Notes: a model not told the origin generated them from the letters alone. Numbered from the stretch's first letter, positions 1-11,546 are shown. The stretch: DNA of 64,000 nt from Urophycis tenuis (GCA_036785325.1 JAXIVH010000013.1:3083087-3147086), one strand, 5' to 3'. Numbers and translations: made by a program.

Positions 1-479
1 TCTTAAGTTCAACCTGCACAAAAGTACTTTCCACAGCAGACTTCACTTTGTTCCATCTTAATCGCATTCATTGAAATGATTAAACATAATATTAATCTTT
101 GACTGTCTAAAGAATAAAACCCAGAGCCTATCATAAGCCTCAATCAACACATGGATGTTTGTTTCACTCTAAGTACAGAAATGGACAAGTCTTGTTTTCA
201 ACATCTCAGAGAGAACAGGTTCATGGTATAGTGCCCATCGTTATTTGTATATTACAATTTGGATAGTTTGAGATTCAGTATCTTTTTCTCAAGCATATCT
301 CATTTCATTCATTCGCCTTTTCTTTGCAAAATCACACTAATCCAGATTTACACAGTTAAAAACTTTGCCCATGTACCTTAACTTACAAGGAGATAGGGTA
401 ATTAAATGGGTACATTTTACAAGTCGCATCCAATAAATCTGAATAAATTAACAAGGCATCACTAAGACTGCTACATTAA
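1..479. other. Non-coding, nothing recognised
   Basis: AT-rich unique-looking sequence with no open frame of note, no tandem repeat and no recognisable RNA gene. It lies about 9 kb upstream of foxb1 and may belong to its regulatory desert, but nothing specific supports that. Confidence 0.5.
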
Positions 480-1110
480 ATTTGCATAGTGTGTTTAATG
501 AATATGCAACTGCAAGTGAAAAGGTCTGCGACTGTGAACTCTGCACATTAGCATAACGACTTCCAGCGTGTTTCTTAAATAATGCCCTCATTTGCACATC
601 ACTGAGTGGGCTAATTCTAACTTCAGTCAGTGTAGCCTTGTAATTAAGATTCCCGCTTTAATTTTTAATGAACTTTATGTTACATCAAACCTGACAGTAA
701 TGAGAAAGACATGGAAACAAAAAGGCTGCTAATAATTAGATTCACCGGCTCGTTTTGAGGGGATAGTTCCTGGAGAAGAAGAAAAAAAAGACATGACTAA
801 TTATTAATTTGATATAGCCACACATAAGTGCCCATCCTGTTACCAGTTATGCCAGAATGCAGAACACCTATTTCACTGGCCCCAGTGAAGCTCTCCCTGC
901 ACTTTAGTGCACAATCAATCATGTCGCCGCTCGATGAAATGCCTTTTATTGGTGCCTTTTTATTACGCCATGTTAGCTCAATTGGTTTAACAGCCGTTGA
1001 AATCTCCCAGGAATACGGGGATACATACCCTTATCACAATGATGATTGAAAACAGTTTTAACTCAGGCGCATTGCAAGACTGGGATTGATCTCCAGCTAT
1101 TTAATTAAAG
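480..1110. promoter_or_regulatory. Candidate conserved distal enhancer upstream of foxb1
   Basis: A 630-base stretch of complex, non-repetitive sequence with many homeodomain-type TAATTA cores. TAATTAG lies at 733-739 and a double site TAATTATTAATT at 798-809, with a further TAATTAAG near 640. ATTGG (inverted CCAAT) boxes also occur. The texture is unlike the microsatellite-rich DNA elsewhere in the window and resembles vertebrate conserved non-coding elements near developmental transcription-factor genes. This is inference from composition; conservation was not measured. A 73-residue open frame inside it has no recognisable domain and is not called as a gene. Confidence 0.35.
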
Positions 1111-2263
1111 TGTGAATGAAATGAGTGAAAAACACCTCATGAAAAGGGAAGTGTCCCAGGCTTGTCAAAATGTTCTTTTTGTAATTATTGGATTATGATT
1201 ATTGATTCATGTTTTATGCTAAGGCATGCTAACTCTGTCCGTTATGGTGTAGTCATAAAGGTTTTGGCGTAGCATTTGGTCTATTTGTGTCGCAACCAAA
1301 TAATGTACAGTAACAAAACTTTACAATTATTATGCACATGAGAGGTCATTGTAACTAACTATCATAAGCCTGCTTCCATCTATGTGGACAGCAAATGAAC
1401 CATCGATTGGCAAAATCAAACCAGACCAGATTCCCTCATCACCACCACCCTGACCTCACAGGAGCCCTCTTAGATCTGTCCTACAGATACGCCTGGACCA
1501 GCCAAGCATGGTCATGGCCAGGCTCCAAGAATCCTCAGCAGACGATAGCTGCCACAGCCCAGCTGAGCTGCTAGCATGGAAGTGTCATGAAAGTGGTGAC
1601 TTCACCAGGACCCTGATGGCATCCCGTTCCATGTATTGTGGACATGATCCTTGAGGATTAATCCTGGCCCTTCTTTAGCTGGTATTGGTAATAAATAGAT
1701 GATAGATAGGGGTCATGTACTCTGGACATTAAAGGCAATGGAATGTACCAAAGGTAGTAGTAAAAAGACACCAATGGTGTATTTTGACAGCAGAAAGTCA
1801 TGTTACAACTGCATGTTATCTGAATAATCTACCTTTACCTGACATCAGTGAACTTCTGTAGAACTCAGGTTCAGTTTCAGTTAGCTACAGGATCTCATTT
1901 CATGATACACCAATGTTAGTTGGATCAAGGTTTGCTACTCCTGTGGATATTTCTTTCCTAGTTGCCAAGACAACAAATCATTGACATTTAATTATTTGGG
2001 CTTGTAATAGCTTTTGCTCTTGAGAGGTTGTTTAACATTTCCTTATTTGATGAATTTCTGTGTCTATGATTGCAGCGGCTCTAGACAATTCTCTTTAGAT
2101 ATTCAGTTGTACTTGACATTTCATACATATCACACTTGCTCTTTACCATGGTTGCATTAGAATTACTTCTGGCCGCTATTCTATTTGTTTGATGGAAGAA
2201 GATTTCCTTCAGTTTCAATATGTTGCATATTATTGCACTCCCATATTATTCTTAGTATTACAT
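1111..2263. other. Non-coding, nothing recognised
   Basis: Mixed AT-rich sequence without a supportable gene. Part of it (about 1380-1680) is more GC-rich and could be an old interspersed repeat, but I do not recognise the family. Confidence 0.45.
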
Positions 2264-2321
2264 CTCTAATTAAGTATCAGATTTCTAATTAAGTATCAGA
2301 TTTCCAATTAAGTATCAGTTC
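2264..2321. repeat. 19-bp tandem repeat, three copies
   Basis: Three adjacent copies of TCTAATTAAGTATCAGATT, the third with a T-to-C change. It lies about 145 bases before the large 18-bp minisatellite but is unrelated to it in sequence. Confidence 0.8.
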
Positions 2322-2465
2322 CTGAACATCTCAGAGTCAACAACAGTAATTCAGAGTGAATCAGTCACAAATCAACACATCTCCTGGATGTTAGCCGGGA
2401 TGCGTCCAAAGGTGCCCCACCTCGGGGCTCCAGGTCTTCCACCGCGGAGCTCTCGGCCGGCCGGT

Positions 2466-3450
2466 TCCTCACAGTGTGCAGGTCCTCGCAGGGTGGGGGT
2501 CCTCACAGGGTGGGGGTCCTCGCAGGGTGCAGGTCCTCGCAGGGTGCGGGTTCTCGCAGGGTGCGGGTCCTCGCAGCACAGGGTGGGGGTCCTCACAGGG
2601 TGGGGGTCCTCAGAGGGTGCAGGTCCTCGCAGGGTGCAGGTCCTAGCAGGGTGCAGGTCCTCACAGGGTGCAGGTCCTCGCAGGGTGCAGGTCCTCACAG
2701 GGTGCAGGTCCTCGCAGGGTGCAGGTCCTCACAGGGTGCGGGTCCTCGCAGGGTGGGGGTCCTCGCAGGGTGTGGGTCCTCACAGGGTGCGGGTCCTCGC
2801 AGGGTGCAGGTCCTCACAGGGTGCAGGTCCTCACAGGGTAAAGGTCCTCGCAGGGTGCAGGTCCTCACAGGGTGCAGGTCCTCGCAGGGTGGGGGTCCTC
2901 GCAGGGTGCGGGTCCTCACAGGGTGCAGGTCTTCGCAGGGTGCGGGTCCTCACAGGGTGCAGGTCCTCACAGGGTTGCAGGTCCTCGCAGGGTGGGGGTC
3001 CTCACAGGGTGCAGGTCCTCACAGGGTGCGGGTCCTCACAGGGTGCAGGTCCTCACAGGGTGCAGGTCCTCACAGGGTTGCAGGTCTTCGCAGGGTGCGG
3101 GTCCTCACAGGGTGCAGGTCCTCACAGGGTTGCAGGTCCTCACAGGGTGCAGGTCCTCACAGGGTGGGGGTCCTCACAGAGTGCAGGTCCTCACAGGGTG
3201 CGGGTCCTCGCAGGGTGCGGGTCCTCACAGGGTTGCAGGTCCTCGCAGGGTGGGGGTCCTCACAGGGTGCGGGTCCTCACAGGGTGCAGGTCCTCACAGG
3301 GTGTGGGTCCTCACAGGGTGCAGGTCCTCGCAGGGTGCAGGTCCTCACAGGGTGCGGGTCCTCACAGGGTGCGGGTCCTCACAGGGTGCAGGTCCTCACA
3401 GGGTGCAGGTCCTCACAGGGTGCAGGTCCTCACAGGGTGCAGGTCCTCAC
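2466..3450. repeat. 18-bp GC-rich minisatellite, about 54 copies
   Basis: Tandem array with consensus GGGTGCAGGTCCTCACAG. Copies vary mainly at two places: CACAG versus CGCAG, which looks like CpG decay, and GCAGG versus GGGGG or GCGGG. Occasional units carry one extra T (GGGTTGCAGG) and are 19 bp long, which shifts the frame. Because 18 is divisible by three and the unit has no stop, several frames stay open on both strands for up to about 360 codons. These translations (for example VLTGCRSSQGAGPHR repeats) are products of the repeat and not proteins. Confidence 0.95.
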
Positions 3451-4010
3451 GGCCCCGCTGAATGTTGATACACCAGCGGGTCGACACGGGGCTGCGGTCT
3501 ACATGGCATCACGCGTGTTTCCCTCTTCCTCGGCGTGCAAGTATTCAAGTCTCTCTCCGCCTTAATTAATATGATAAAGCCTCTCTGAGGGGCTGTCTGG
3601 CGTGGCCTTTGATTAGACATGGATTACACGGACCTCTGTGTTATTCCCTCCTCGCGCCCGGGCTCCACGCCACGCTCACCTGTTCTATTATTGAACAAAT
3701 GAATCAGTGCCTGCAAATATGTTATGCATATTACCTCTCAGCCATGGCGATGGTCAACGATGGTGGCGCTGCCAGCGCGTTACACAAGCCCTTTGTGATT
3801 TATTGGGAGGTTTGTTTATGCACGTGGGCCGCTCAAAATGTAAATTTTACAAGGAGCGTAAATCAGGACCCACTTAAAGGTGTTTCAGTGAAGGTGGCCA
3901 TTTGTTTTACTGCTCGGCACTATTTGAGTGACCAACAGAGAATCAGGACATCCATTAATGTCGCGGCATTGTCTTGTAAACGCAAATAACACGGAACAGG
4001 AAAAATATTG
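3451..4010. promoter_or_regulatory. Candidate conserved regulatory block
   Basis: Complex, non-repetitive sequence starting right after the minisatellite. It holds an AATTAATATGATAAAG stretch near 3565, ATGCATATTA near 3725 and homeodomain-like TTTATTGGG/TTTGATTAG sites. A 126-codon open frame (3609-3989, +) crosses it, but it has no recognisable domain or codon pattern, so regulatory DNA is the likelier reading. Conservation could not be tested here. Confidence 0.3.
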
Positions 4011-5060
4011 TCTGCATTTAACGCATCTTTTGTGTGAGGGTGAAGCCAGAAGGACTTTTGGTTTAATCTTGTAGGTTAAAGACAGATTGTGTCTAAAGTT
4101 TAGTCTAAGTCCAACTTTCCCTTTTCCCTGCGTATCCTGTGGCGACAGCGTGGACGTCTACCTGTGTCTGTGTGTGTGAGGAGACGGTAAACACCCGGCA
4201 TTGTTGTTGTGCTTCAACTTGTTCAGATCTTCCCCGATGTGTTTCTGCCTCCTTGGAGACCGGCCGTGTCCCCAGACACTGAGACAGAGACTCAGATGAA
4301 ACGGTGAACTAAAGGCCCCCCCCCTGTCTGCTCCCAGGTGGGTAAGTGTGGTGCGCTTGTGCTGCCAAGGTCGGCCATAAGCGCGCGGCACTCTGAGGAC
4401 CGCAGCGCCTCGTCCTCGCGCTGACAAACAGACAGGAGCCCTGCAGGACATGAGCAACGCTGCCACTGCTGTGGACGGCTGAAGGAGAGAAACCTAAAGC
4501 AAGTCACTTAGGGTGGAAAACGTAATTAAGGAGCGCACATCCATTAAGTGCAATTAAAGAGTTGTGCTCCTTGTTTTCAAACTGCTCCAGCGCATGAAAC
4601 GGTGTGCTAGACTACTGTATATGCTTACTGCCTGTTATTGTCTTTTCTTAGATGTGAGTCTACAGGCTACAAGACACATAGTGCACCATAACAGACTAAA
4701 TAACACAACACAATGCCCCAGAAAAAGCCTCACCGCAGCATTACAGTCCCTGCCTGCCTGCCTGGAAATCCAATGCCACGCACGCAGTAATGGGCTGTGT
4801 TATCGTGTATACATCATTCATACATTCATTTATCCTACAGATCATATCAAATGAGTCTATCAATACAAGCCAAGAGGCATCCGGCATCCACATCAATATT
4901 AATACAGAGAGAGACATCACCGCGCTCCCTCTCTTCCTCATCATTTATTAGCCATTTACATTTTCTTGAAGCATATGATTTGTGTTGGCAGATGTGTGTG
5001 AATTTTGAGGCATCTCCGCGCATTTCTTTCTCAGCAGGCATGACCTCTGGAGGTCCACAC

Positions 5061-5061
<1 letters not shown>
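4011..5061. other. Non-coding, nothing recognised
   Basis: No gene supported. Short open frames on both strands overlap one another and show no domain. Confidence 0.45.
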
Positions 5062-5096
<35 letters not shown>

Positions 5097-5120
5097 CTGT
5101 GTGTGTGTGTGTGCGTGGTG
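5062..5120. repeat. (GT)n microsatellite
   Basis: Nearly pure GT run interrupted by one CCT and one GC. Confidence 0.95.
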
Positions 5121-7265
5121 GTGTGGCGGAGTCATCTGTCATGGAGGCTAAGGAGAAGGAGCCAGGGGTGCCTTGTCTGCGGTGAGTTATGCGTGGGGGT
5201 CAGAGGCCTCTGTCTGCGGTTGCAGTTGGAAGCACAAACAGGGACCGGCGGTGGCGCGCTCATCACTTCATCTGCCTGCCGCCATATGGAGTCAATGAGC
5301 TGAGAAGCAGGCAGGGCCCTCCTGTGCGCGGAGACGCTCGCAGCGCCCTGCACTTGTGGGGCGGCGCGAGGAGCTGTCCGCGGTGCTGCAGTCCAGCACG
5401 ACGTAAGGGTGGAGCTGCAGGGACAAACGCTGTGAGGAGGCTGGTTGGGGAGCACTGCTTGGACTTTATAAGTATAGCTTAAGATGTATGTGGGGAGTTT
5501 TTTGTTCACACTTGTGAACCATTGGGATATGAATATGTGGCTGTGACGGATTGACGTTATTTGGTCAGAAATGGTTATGAATATAAAGTTATCTTGTAAA
5601 TAAAGGCTGTATTATAATGTTAAATATTAACATTATTATTGTCAAATTGGGTCGTAATGGAATTGGTTTGGGGGCATGTTTTAAACAAGTGATGGTTTTA
5701 GAGCCTTAAATATTAGTCACACTAAAGCGAAAAAATAATGTATAGTCGAATTCTTTACCATCTCAGATGAAGAATAAGATACTCTATATTCAGCAATTTC
5801 ATAGCAGAAAAAAACGACGAAGAATTTTGGTTTGGGGCCTGTCCCCACCTAACGGTTATAGCTGGGAATTACCCCTCACGTCTTGGAAACAGGACGTTAC
5901 ATGAGGGGGGAAATACCAGTACTGAAAATGTGTTGTTGATTGGAAATGGAATGAAATTATTATATTCAATGTAATTTAATTTGATGTAATTTTTTAATTT
6001 AATGTAATTTAATGAATTGTTTACTTAGAGTTCATTTAGATCTTATCTTATCCAATGCAAAATTGAGATATCTGTTACAGATGAAGTGCGTGTAATGAAT
6101 GGCTAATTTATGTAATTACATCATTAAGCCTAATCCAAGCATATGTTCTGAAGGCCCTGAGGTGCACTTTCAGGTGCTCCCTTTGATGCCATTGGGAAGT
6201 GACTAATGAGTCGCGTTTGTGGACAATGGACATATTATTTGAAAAAACAAACATAAGCATAACAACAGCAAATAATATAACGTGAAAAAACCTAAACCTG
6301 TCGCGATTTTCCCTTTATCTATCTGCGTCCGACCGTTTTTGTCATTTTGCGCTGAAATTAATATTCTATAGGGCAATATGTGAAGTCGGCCTTTAAGTAG
6401 TGAGATCTCCCCCTTATATGCCAACTGTGCCAGCAATTGAGGGGGTTCTTAGGAGAGTCCTCTATCTCCTAATTAATTGTCAATCCTTCTGAATATTCAT
6501 ACCTTATCATCAGACCGCCCTTAATTGCACCGTAAAACCTCTCCGGGGGGTAAACCCACCGTGGACTTAATTAGAAATGCACAGGCTTGTTGGTATAGAC
6601 AGCAGCGCATGGCTTACCATATATTTCGGAGCGTTTATGTCGTAAACGAAGCGTTTGCTAAACAGCCTGCGTGGGTCACCGGACAGCAGGTGTGGACACC
6701 TCAGGTGAAAAAGGAAAAGATAACGGAAAGGAAATGCCATCGGTGCCCTTTAAAACAAAACGGCCTTATTGTATTTAAAAGTAAATGCCGTTGGAATTTA
6801 TTGTAAAAATGAATCCAATAATAATATTGCAGCTTCAATCTCGGTTGAATCGTGGCTTTTTTATTGTATTTTTATTAAATCAAGCACCCATGCAAATGTG
6901 CGCTGCTGACTTCACCTATTGTATTACACGCACTCGACTTTACTTTTCAATCAATCATCTTCTTGGAGACGCGCTTTACTCCTGGCGGGTCTGGGTGGCA
7001 GCATAACTCAAGTTGATTCAGTGTGACAATATTGTTTGGCTATCATTTGCTGCTTTAGAATGAATGGAATCGATCCTCTTTGAACAACATTTGTTTCCTA
7101 TTGTGGCGGGACGCAGCGGTGGAGGGCAGACGTGTGAAAGTGGCTGTTTGATTCTCTTCTTCATCCCGGTGACCTCAGCCTTTGTGCGCGCTCACCCTGG
7201 GAATGTCACGCCTCACTACTCTACTTTAAGATGCTTCAGAAAGTGCTTTTGTTTTCTCTTCTTTT
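5121..7265. other. Non-coding: GC-rich block then AT-rich DNA
   Basis: About 5140-5460 is GC-rich with several CpGs and could be a small CpG-rich regulatory patch. About 5500-6100 is very AT-rich, with three loose copies of AATGTAATTTAAT near 5970-6015. About 6110-7060 is complex sequence resembling conserved non-coding DNA. No gene is supported. Confidence 0.4.
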
Positions 7266-7285
7266 TAGACTCACAAAATTGTTCT

Positions 7286-7345
7286 TGCCCCCCCCCACAC
7301 CCACCCTCCCACCCTACCCCCCCACCCCCCCGCTATAAAAGACAC
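7286..7345 (+). promoter_or_regulatory. Orphan TATA box behind a C-rich CACCC tract
   Basis: A C-rich stretch with repeated CACCC/CCACC boxes (about 7290-7330) is followed at once by CGCTATAAAAGAC, with a textbook TATAAAAG at 7334-7341. An initiator-like TTCAGTTCA lies about 25-35 bases downstream. No open frame of note follows within several hundred bases. If used, it would drive a non-coding transcript toward foxb1, about 2.3 kb away. A chance match beside a microsatellite is equally possible. Confidence 0.25.
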
Positions 7346-7819
7346 TTCAGACTGAGGTTCAGTTCACAAGTGCAATGCAATTTGGCTTATCCCAACCATT
7401 GTTCGCCTCATACAAATGACCAAATATAGCGCATAGTTGATATACTGCTTGAACTCGGGAGTTTAGGGGAAACTCGAAGCCCTTATTCAAATTCAGAGTC
7501 ATGGTGGTATTTTCAGTGTGTGCATTCGGCGGGGACAATGGCTGCAACAATATCCCGCAACTCTGAGGCGCAAAGATGTGCTTGGGAGGCTGGTTAACGG
7601 TTAACTTGCAAAACACATACGGCCTATTTGATTGCCAACAAAAAATAAAGTTTATTGGGATTATTGCAGATTTTTGAAGGATTGGGACATGTGAAATATG
7701 TATCACGTTCAGATTTATATAGAAAATATGCTAAGTGGTTGAATAATTATTTGCATGACATGCATTGTCAATATTGGAAAATGGTATATGTAGGCCTACA
7801 CGTTTTTGAGCACCTCAGA

Positions 7820-7851
7820 TAAATAATAATAATTATAATGATAATGACAAG

Positions 7852-7949
<98 letters not shown>

Positions 7950-7950
7950 G
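7820..7950. repeat. (AAT)n microsatellite
   Basis: About 130 bases of AAT/ATA trinucleotide repeat with scattered interruptions. Confidence 0.95.
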
Positions 7951-9299
7951 ATATTCATAATCATAACAATAATCATACGATCAATGCGATGACATCTTTG
8001 GGACCAAAACATTTTTTTTTAAACACAGATGTCAATACACAGGCTGTGTCGCGTATGGTGTGTGTGTGTGGGTGGGTGGGTGTGTGTGTGCGCGCGGCCG
8101 TGCCGTGCATGTGTGTCAATATGCATATGCACGCTTTTTTTTTTTTGCTTGAAGCAACCCCAATATATAGGCCTAGTAGGTAGGCCTACTCGCTTTGCCA
8201 TCCTGAAATCAATTAGTTGTTTGTTTGCGGGGTTCTATTTTTTTAAGGTTTTCTTCAGTCACCTCTCTCGTCCCAGCGCTAGTTTTTCTGATTGGAAATA
8301 GACAAAGTTTGCGACTTTTTTCTCTTATCTGGCGGACTGGTGACGGGGTTTATTGTAGATTTATGTGGGGGTAATTAGCATAAATTATGAGCAGATCCCT
8401 GTGCGCGTGTGTGGTCCCTGGCATTGTTAACCTTCCATGCGGAAAGGTGGTCCTTGGTGGGCTCGAGCTAAAAGGTTGAATGGCCATAGCTCAAAATAGG
8501 TTCCATTTGGTTCTCGTATTCATATAATTGACTTATGGATATTTTATACAGTTTTCACCACACTGCTCTAAAGGGTTTATTTGCATTTCTGAAGTACGTT
8601 TCAACCTTCTTTACACACATAGGGCCCACAAAAGACGGATCGTCTCATGAAGTTTCAGTTTGAACACCATTGTGTGGCCAGTTTCGTCCACACAGCCTGG
8701 TCCGACTCGAGGCGGAGAGGATGAGAAAACAACCATCTCGTTCTCTGTCCATTGGCAATTATTTTAGGGGGGAGCTTTTACGTGAATTATCCATTGGAAT
8801 GGAATATATCGCCTGTTTACAAAGTTGTATTGTACATTAATAAATGCACCCTGTATAAATATAAATATGTTTCTACAAGGCAAATTAATTACTTTAGTTT
8901 CGTCCTTTCAAAATGCGTAAAATTTGTGTAATAATATGCAGTAGGCTATGTCACATTATAACCATGAAAAAGCTGTAATTTCATATTCAGTTTTGAATTT
9001 TGAATTGCGAGACAACCCCTCTATCGTAATGCCTATACGAAGAAGTACATATTAGCGCATACCTTCACACTAAGTGCCAACGCAGTTCAATTCCGGCAGC
9101 CGGGCCTTGCAACCCCCTTTTCCTGTCTTCAAATGGAAATGATTTCTATTGGCCCAAGGTGTCCATGTAAATAGGTGTAAATGAAACCAGATTATTCCTT
9201 TCTCCGAAACCCCTCCTCCTAGAGCGATTGTCATGTGATAGCGAAGAGGTGGCACATTAATGGGGCGCCTCTACAGGGGTCTTTTCTGCTCGTGACACT
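7951..9299. other. Non-coding upstream region of foxb1
   Basis: Contains short GT-rich (8056-8092) and poly-T (about 8133-8146) tracts. The complex sequence at 8300-9290 may include proximal foxb1 enhancers. No gene is supported. Confidence 0.4.
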
Positions 9300-9640
9300 A
9301 CATGGAACTATCAGATGCTCGGGAGGAACATGGAAGCGTCCACATAGCTTGTCAGACCGCGCACGCCAAATGACGCCCATTCAGACCTGCTAACGGGACA
9401 ACGCCGACTTGTACTTTACCCAGGAAGATTTGTAGCGCCTGCGCTTCCACCCTAACTGCGTCGGTACATAAATGTTCACTGTGCGGACCCTCTGAGCCCG
9501 CGTTGGCTTCCCTCCTATAGACTGTAGCGTCTCCTAACTACTTGTTTCTCGGTGCATCTCTTTTTTTTTTGGTCCTCTTGAAGATTCGCAAGCCTTTCGC
9601 TGAGGAATTAACGGAGAATTCTAGGTTATACCTTTGAAGG
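9300..9640 (+). promoter_or_regulatory. Probable foxb1 core promoter and 5'UTR
   Basis: The 340 bases before the foxb1 start codon are more GC- and CpG-rich than the flanks. A TATA-like TACATAAAT lies at 9465-9473, which would place initiation near 9495-9500 and give a 5'UTR of roughly 140 bases. A poly-T tract (about 9561-9570) lies inside that 5'UTR. The start-site position is inferred from the motif alone. Confidence 0.4.
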
Positions 9641-10582
9641 ATGCCTCGCCCAGGAAGAAACACGTACAGTGACCAGAAGCCGCCGTATTCCTACATATCT
9701 CTCACGGCTATGGCCATCCAGAGTTGCCCCGAAAAGATGCTGCCGCTGAGTGAAATATACAAGTTTATCATGGACCGATTCCCCTATTACAGAGAAAACA
9801 CCCAGCGCTGGCAAAACTCCTTGCGACATAACTTGTCATTCAACGACTGTTTTATCAAAATACCGCGGCGCCCAGATCAACCAGGTAAGGGCAGTTTTTG
9901 GGCTCTCCATCCCAGTTGCGGTGACATGTTTGAGAATGGAAGTTTCTTGAGACGTCGCAAACGCTTCAAAGTTTTAATGGCAGCCGAGCGTTTGGCCCAG
10001 AGTAAGCAATCGGAAGCTGCCCATTACCTCCAACAGCAAGCCAAGCTCAGACTCAGCGCGCTGGCCGCCACTGGCACGCACCTGCCGCAGATGTCCAGCT
10101 ACAATCTCGGAGTGTCCCAGTCGTCCACTTTCAAGCACCCCTTTGCCATCGAGAACATTATTGCCAGAGAGTACAAGGTGCCAGGAAGCCTTGCGTTTTC
10201 AACCATGCAGTCGATGTCCGCCGGTTACCCTCTCCACAACCAGCTGACGAGCGCCTGGCCCCACATGTACAACACCAGCGTCATCGATACGGTGGCGCCG
10301 ATTTCCATGGCAGGCAGCGATTACAGCGCCTATGGCATGCCCATCAAGTCGCTCTGTCATGGCGGGCAGTCCCTGCCAGCCATCCCCGTGCCAATAAAGC
10401 CCACCCCGACCTCCATGACCGGATTTTCCACGCTGCCACCACACATCCCTGCGTTTCTATCAAACTCTCCGCAGTCTCTGAGCCCGACGTCCCCGCAGAC
10501 TGCGACGAGCCAGAGCAGCCCGGCGACCCCGAGCGAAAGTTTAACTAACTCCTCGACAATGCAGTCGGTGGCCGTCCATTGA
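9641..10582 (+). CDS. foxb1: Forkhead box protein B1 (FoxB1), complete single-exon gene
   Basis: A 313-residue nuclear forkhead transcription factor, recognised from memory of vertebrate FOXB1. The forkhead domain starts at KPPYSYISLTAMAIQ (residues 13-27). Recognition helix 3 lies in WQNSLRHNLSFND (57-69), with base-contacting N59, R62 and H63. Wing 1 falls around 74-85, and the basic end SFLRRRKRFK is at 101-110. An eh1-like motif FAIENII (168-174) is the expected Groucho/TLE co-repressor site. The Ser/Pro/Thr-rich C-terminus ends in SVAVH, as in other FoxB1 proteins. The length is close to that of mammalian FOXB1 (about 325). The ATG has A at -3, and the reading frame has no intron, as is normal for FoxB genes. 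FoxB1 acts in neural tube, hypothalamus and somite patterning in vertebrates. Residues 112-125 differ from the usual linker, so this may be the more diverged of the two teleost copies (foxb1a/foxb1b); which one cannot be settled here. Confidence 0.97.
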   Translation: MPRPGRNTYSDQKPPYSYISLTAMAIQSCPEKMLPLSEIYKFIMDRFPYYRENTQRWQNSLRHNLSFNDCFIKIPRRPDQPGKGSFWALHPSCGDMFENGSFLRRRKRFKVLMAAERLAQSKQSEAAHYLQQQAKLRLSALAATGTHLPQMSSYNLGVSQSSTFKHPFAIENIIAREYKVPGSLAFSTMQSMSAGYPLHNQLTSAWPHMYNTSVIDTVAPISMAGSDYSAYGMPIKSLCHGGQSLPAIPVPIKPTPTSMTGFSTLPPHIPAFLSNSPQSLSPTSPQTATSQSSPATPSESLTNSSTMQSVAVH

Positions 10583-11400
10583 CCAGCATGCAACAAACTA
10601 TGAACTCGGGGCTCACGACGGCCTTATCGAATCCAAAGTTTATTTTCATGGCGTCGGAAAAACACTATCAAGGCGCGAAGTTGGGTTGCATATTGATCTA
10701 TTTGTAGTGAATGTGTCGCTTTAAATGTTGGCCATCTTGGAGTCCAGCACATAATCACACAGCTAAATATTGCTCTTCAATATATAAATTATTTACTTCT
10801 TACATTTTAGTCCATGGTGATGGGCGGTAGGCCTACCGGTGTTTTACGCGGAGCCGCTAGAAGGATAAAGTGTGGGTTTCAAAATGGAATTTGAGTGCAG
10901 GTGCTGGTTATCCTTCTAACTGTCAGTTATCAAAGCTGTCATCGTTTCCGTGTGATCACTGTATTGTCAGGAGGTAATGTATTGTAAGGATACCAAATAG
11001 GCGTAGACATCCCTGTAAAAAGAAGACAACGAAATTATGACATTTCTCAAATTTGAGAATATCGGTGATCAAGATGTATATATATCAAATTATGTTATTG
11101 AAAAATGTTGTAAAATGCACTTTTAGTTTTAATGTTTTAGATATATATTTTGAAGGAAAAAAAGACCAGTGAAAGCGTTTAATTTAAATATGTGGTGACC
11201 ATGTGAATCTGACGCTGTACATGTACTTTTCTGTTTAGATGAAGCATGCATTCTACGTATGTGCTGGTATCGTTGTTGTTTTTGTTTTTTGTTGATGTTT
11301 TTTTTGCAAGCATGCTTGCTTTTGAAAAGTGTGCAAACTCTGCATTGAATTTAAAAACCGGTCATCAAAATATTTTCTCATTAAAACAACTAAATAATCA
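10583..11400 (+). other. Probable foxb1 3'UTR
   Basis: AT-rich sequence directly after the foxb1 stop codon. A variant poly(A) signal ATTAAA at 11380-11385 is followed by T-rich sequence and would give an 820-base 3'UTR. Another ATTAAA is at 11818-11823 and AATAAA at 12146-12151. Which one is used is unknown. Confidence 0.35.
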
Positions 11401-11443
11401 CAATGTTTTCGATATATTATTATCATTATTATATATATTCTTT

Positions 11444-11444
11444 A

Positions 11445-11479
<35 letters not shown>

Positions 11480-11546
11480 GTAGTAGTAGTAGTAATAGTA
11501 GTAGTATTATTATCATCATCATTGTCATCATCATCATCATCATCAA
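11444..11546. repeat. Compound trinucleotide repeat (ATT)n-(AGT)n-(CAT)n
   Basis: Three adjoining trinucleotide runs: TTA, then AGT/GTA, then CAT. Open frames across it are poly-Leu, poly-Val and poly-Ser translations and not genes. Confidence 0.95.

Noticed and set aside
2372..3565. Long open frames (up to 363 codons) on both strands
   Set aside because: They are translations of the 18-bp minisatellite. Several overlapping frames are open at once, and no sequence outside the array supports coding.
3609..3989. 126-codon frame as a possible gene
   Set aside because: No recognisable domain and no supporting start or splice context; conserved non-coding DNA is a better reading.
9626..9829. Antisense and alternate frames over foxb1
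   Set aside because: Shadows of the foxb1 coding sequence.
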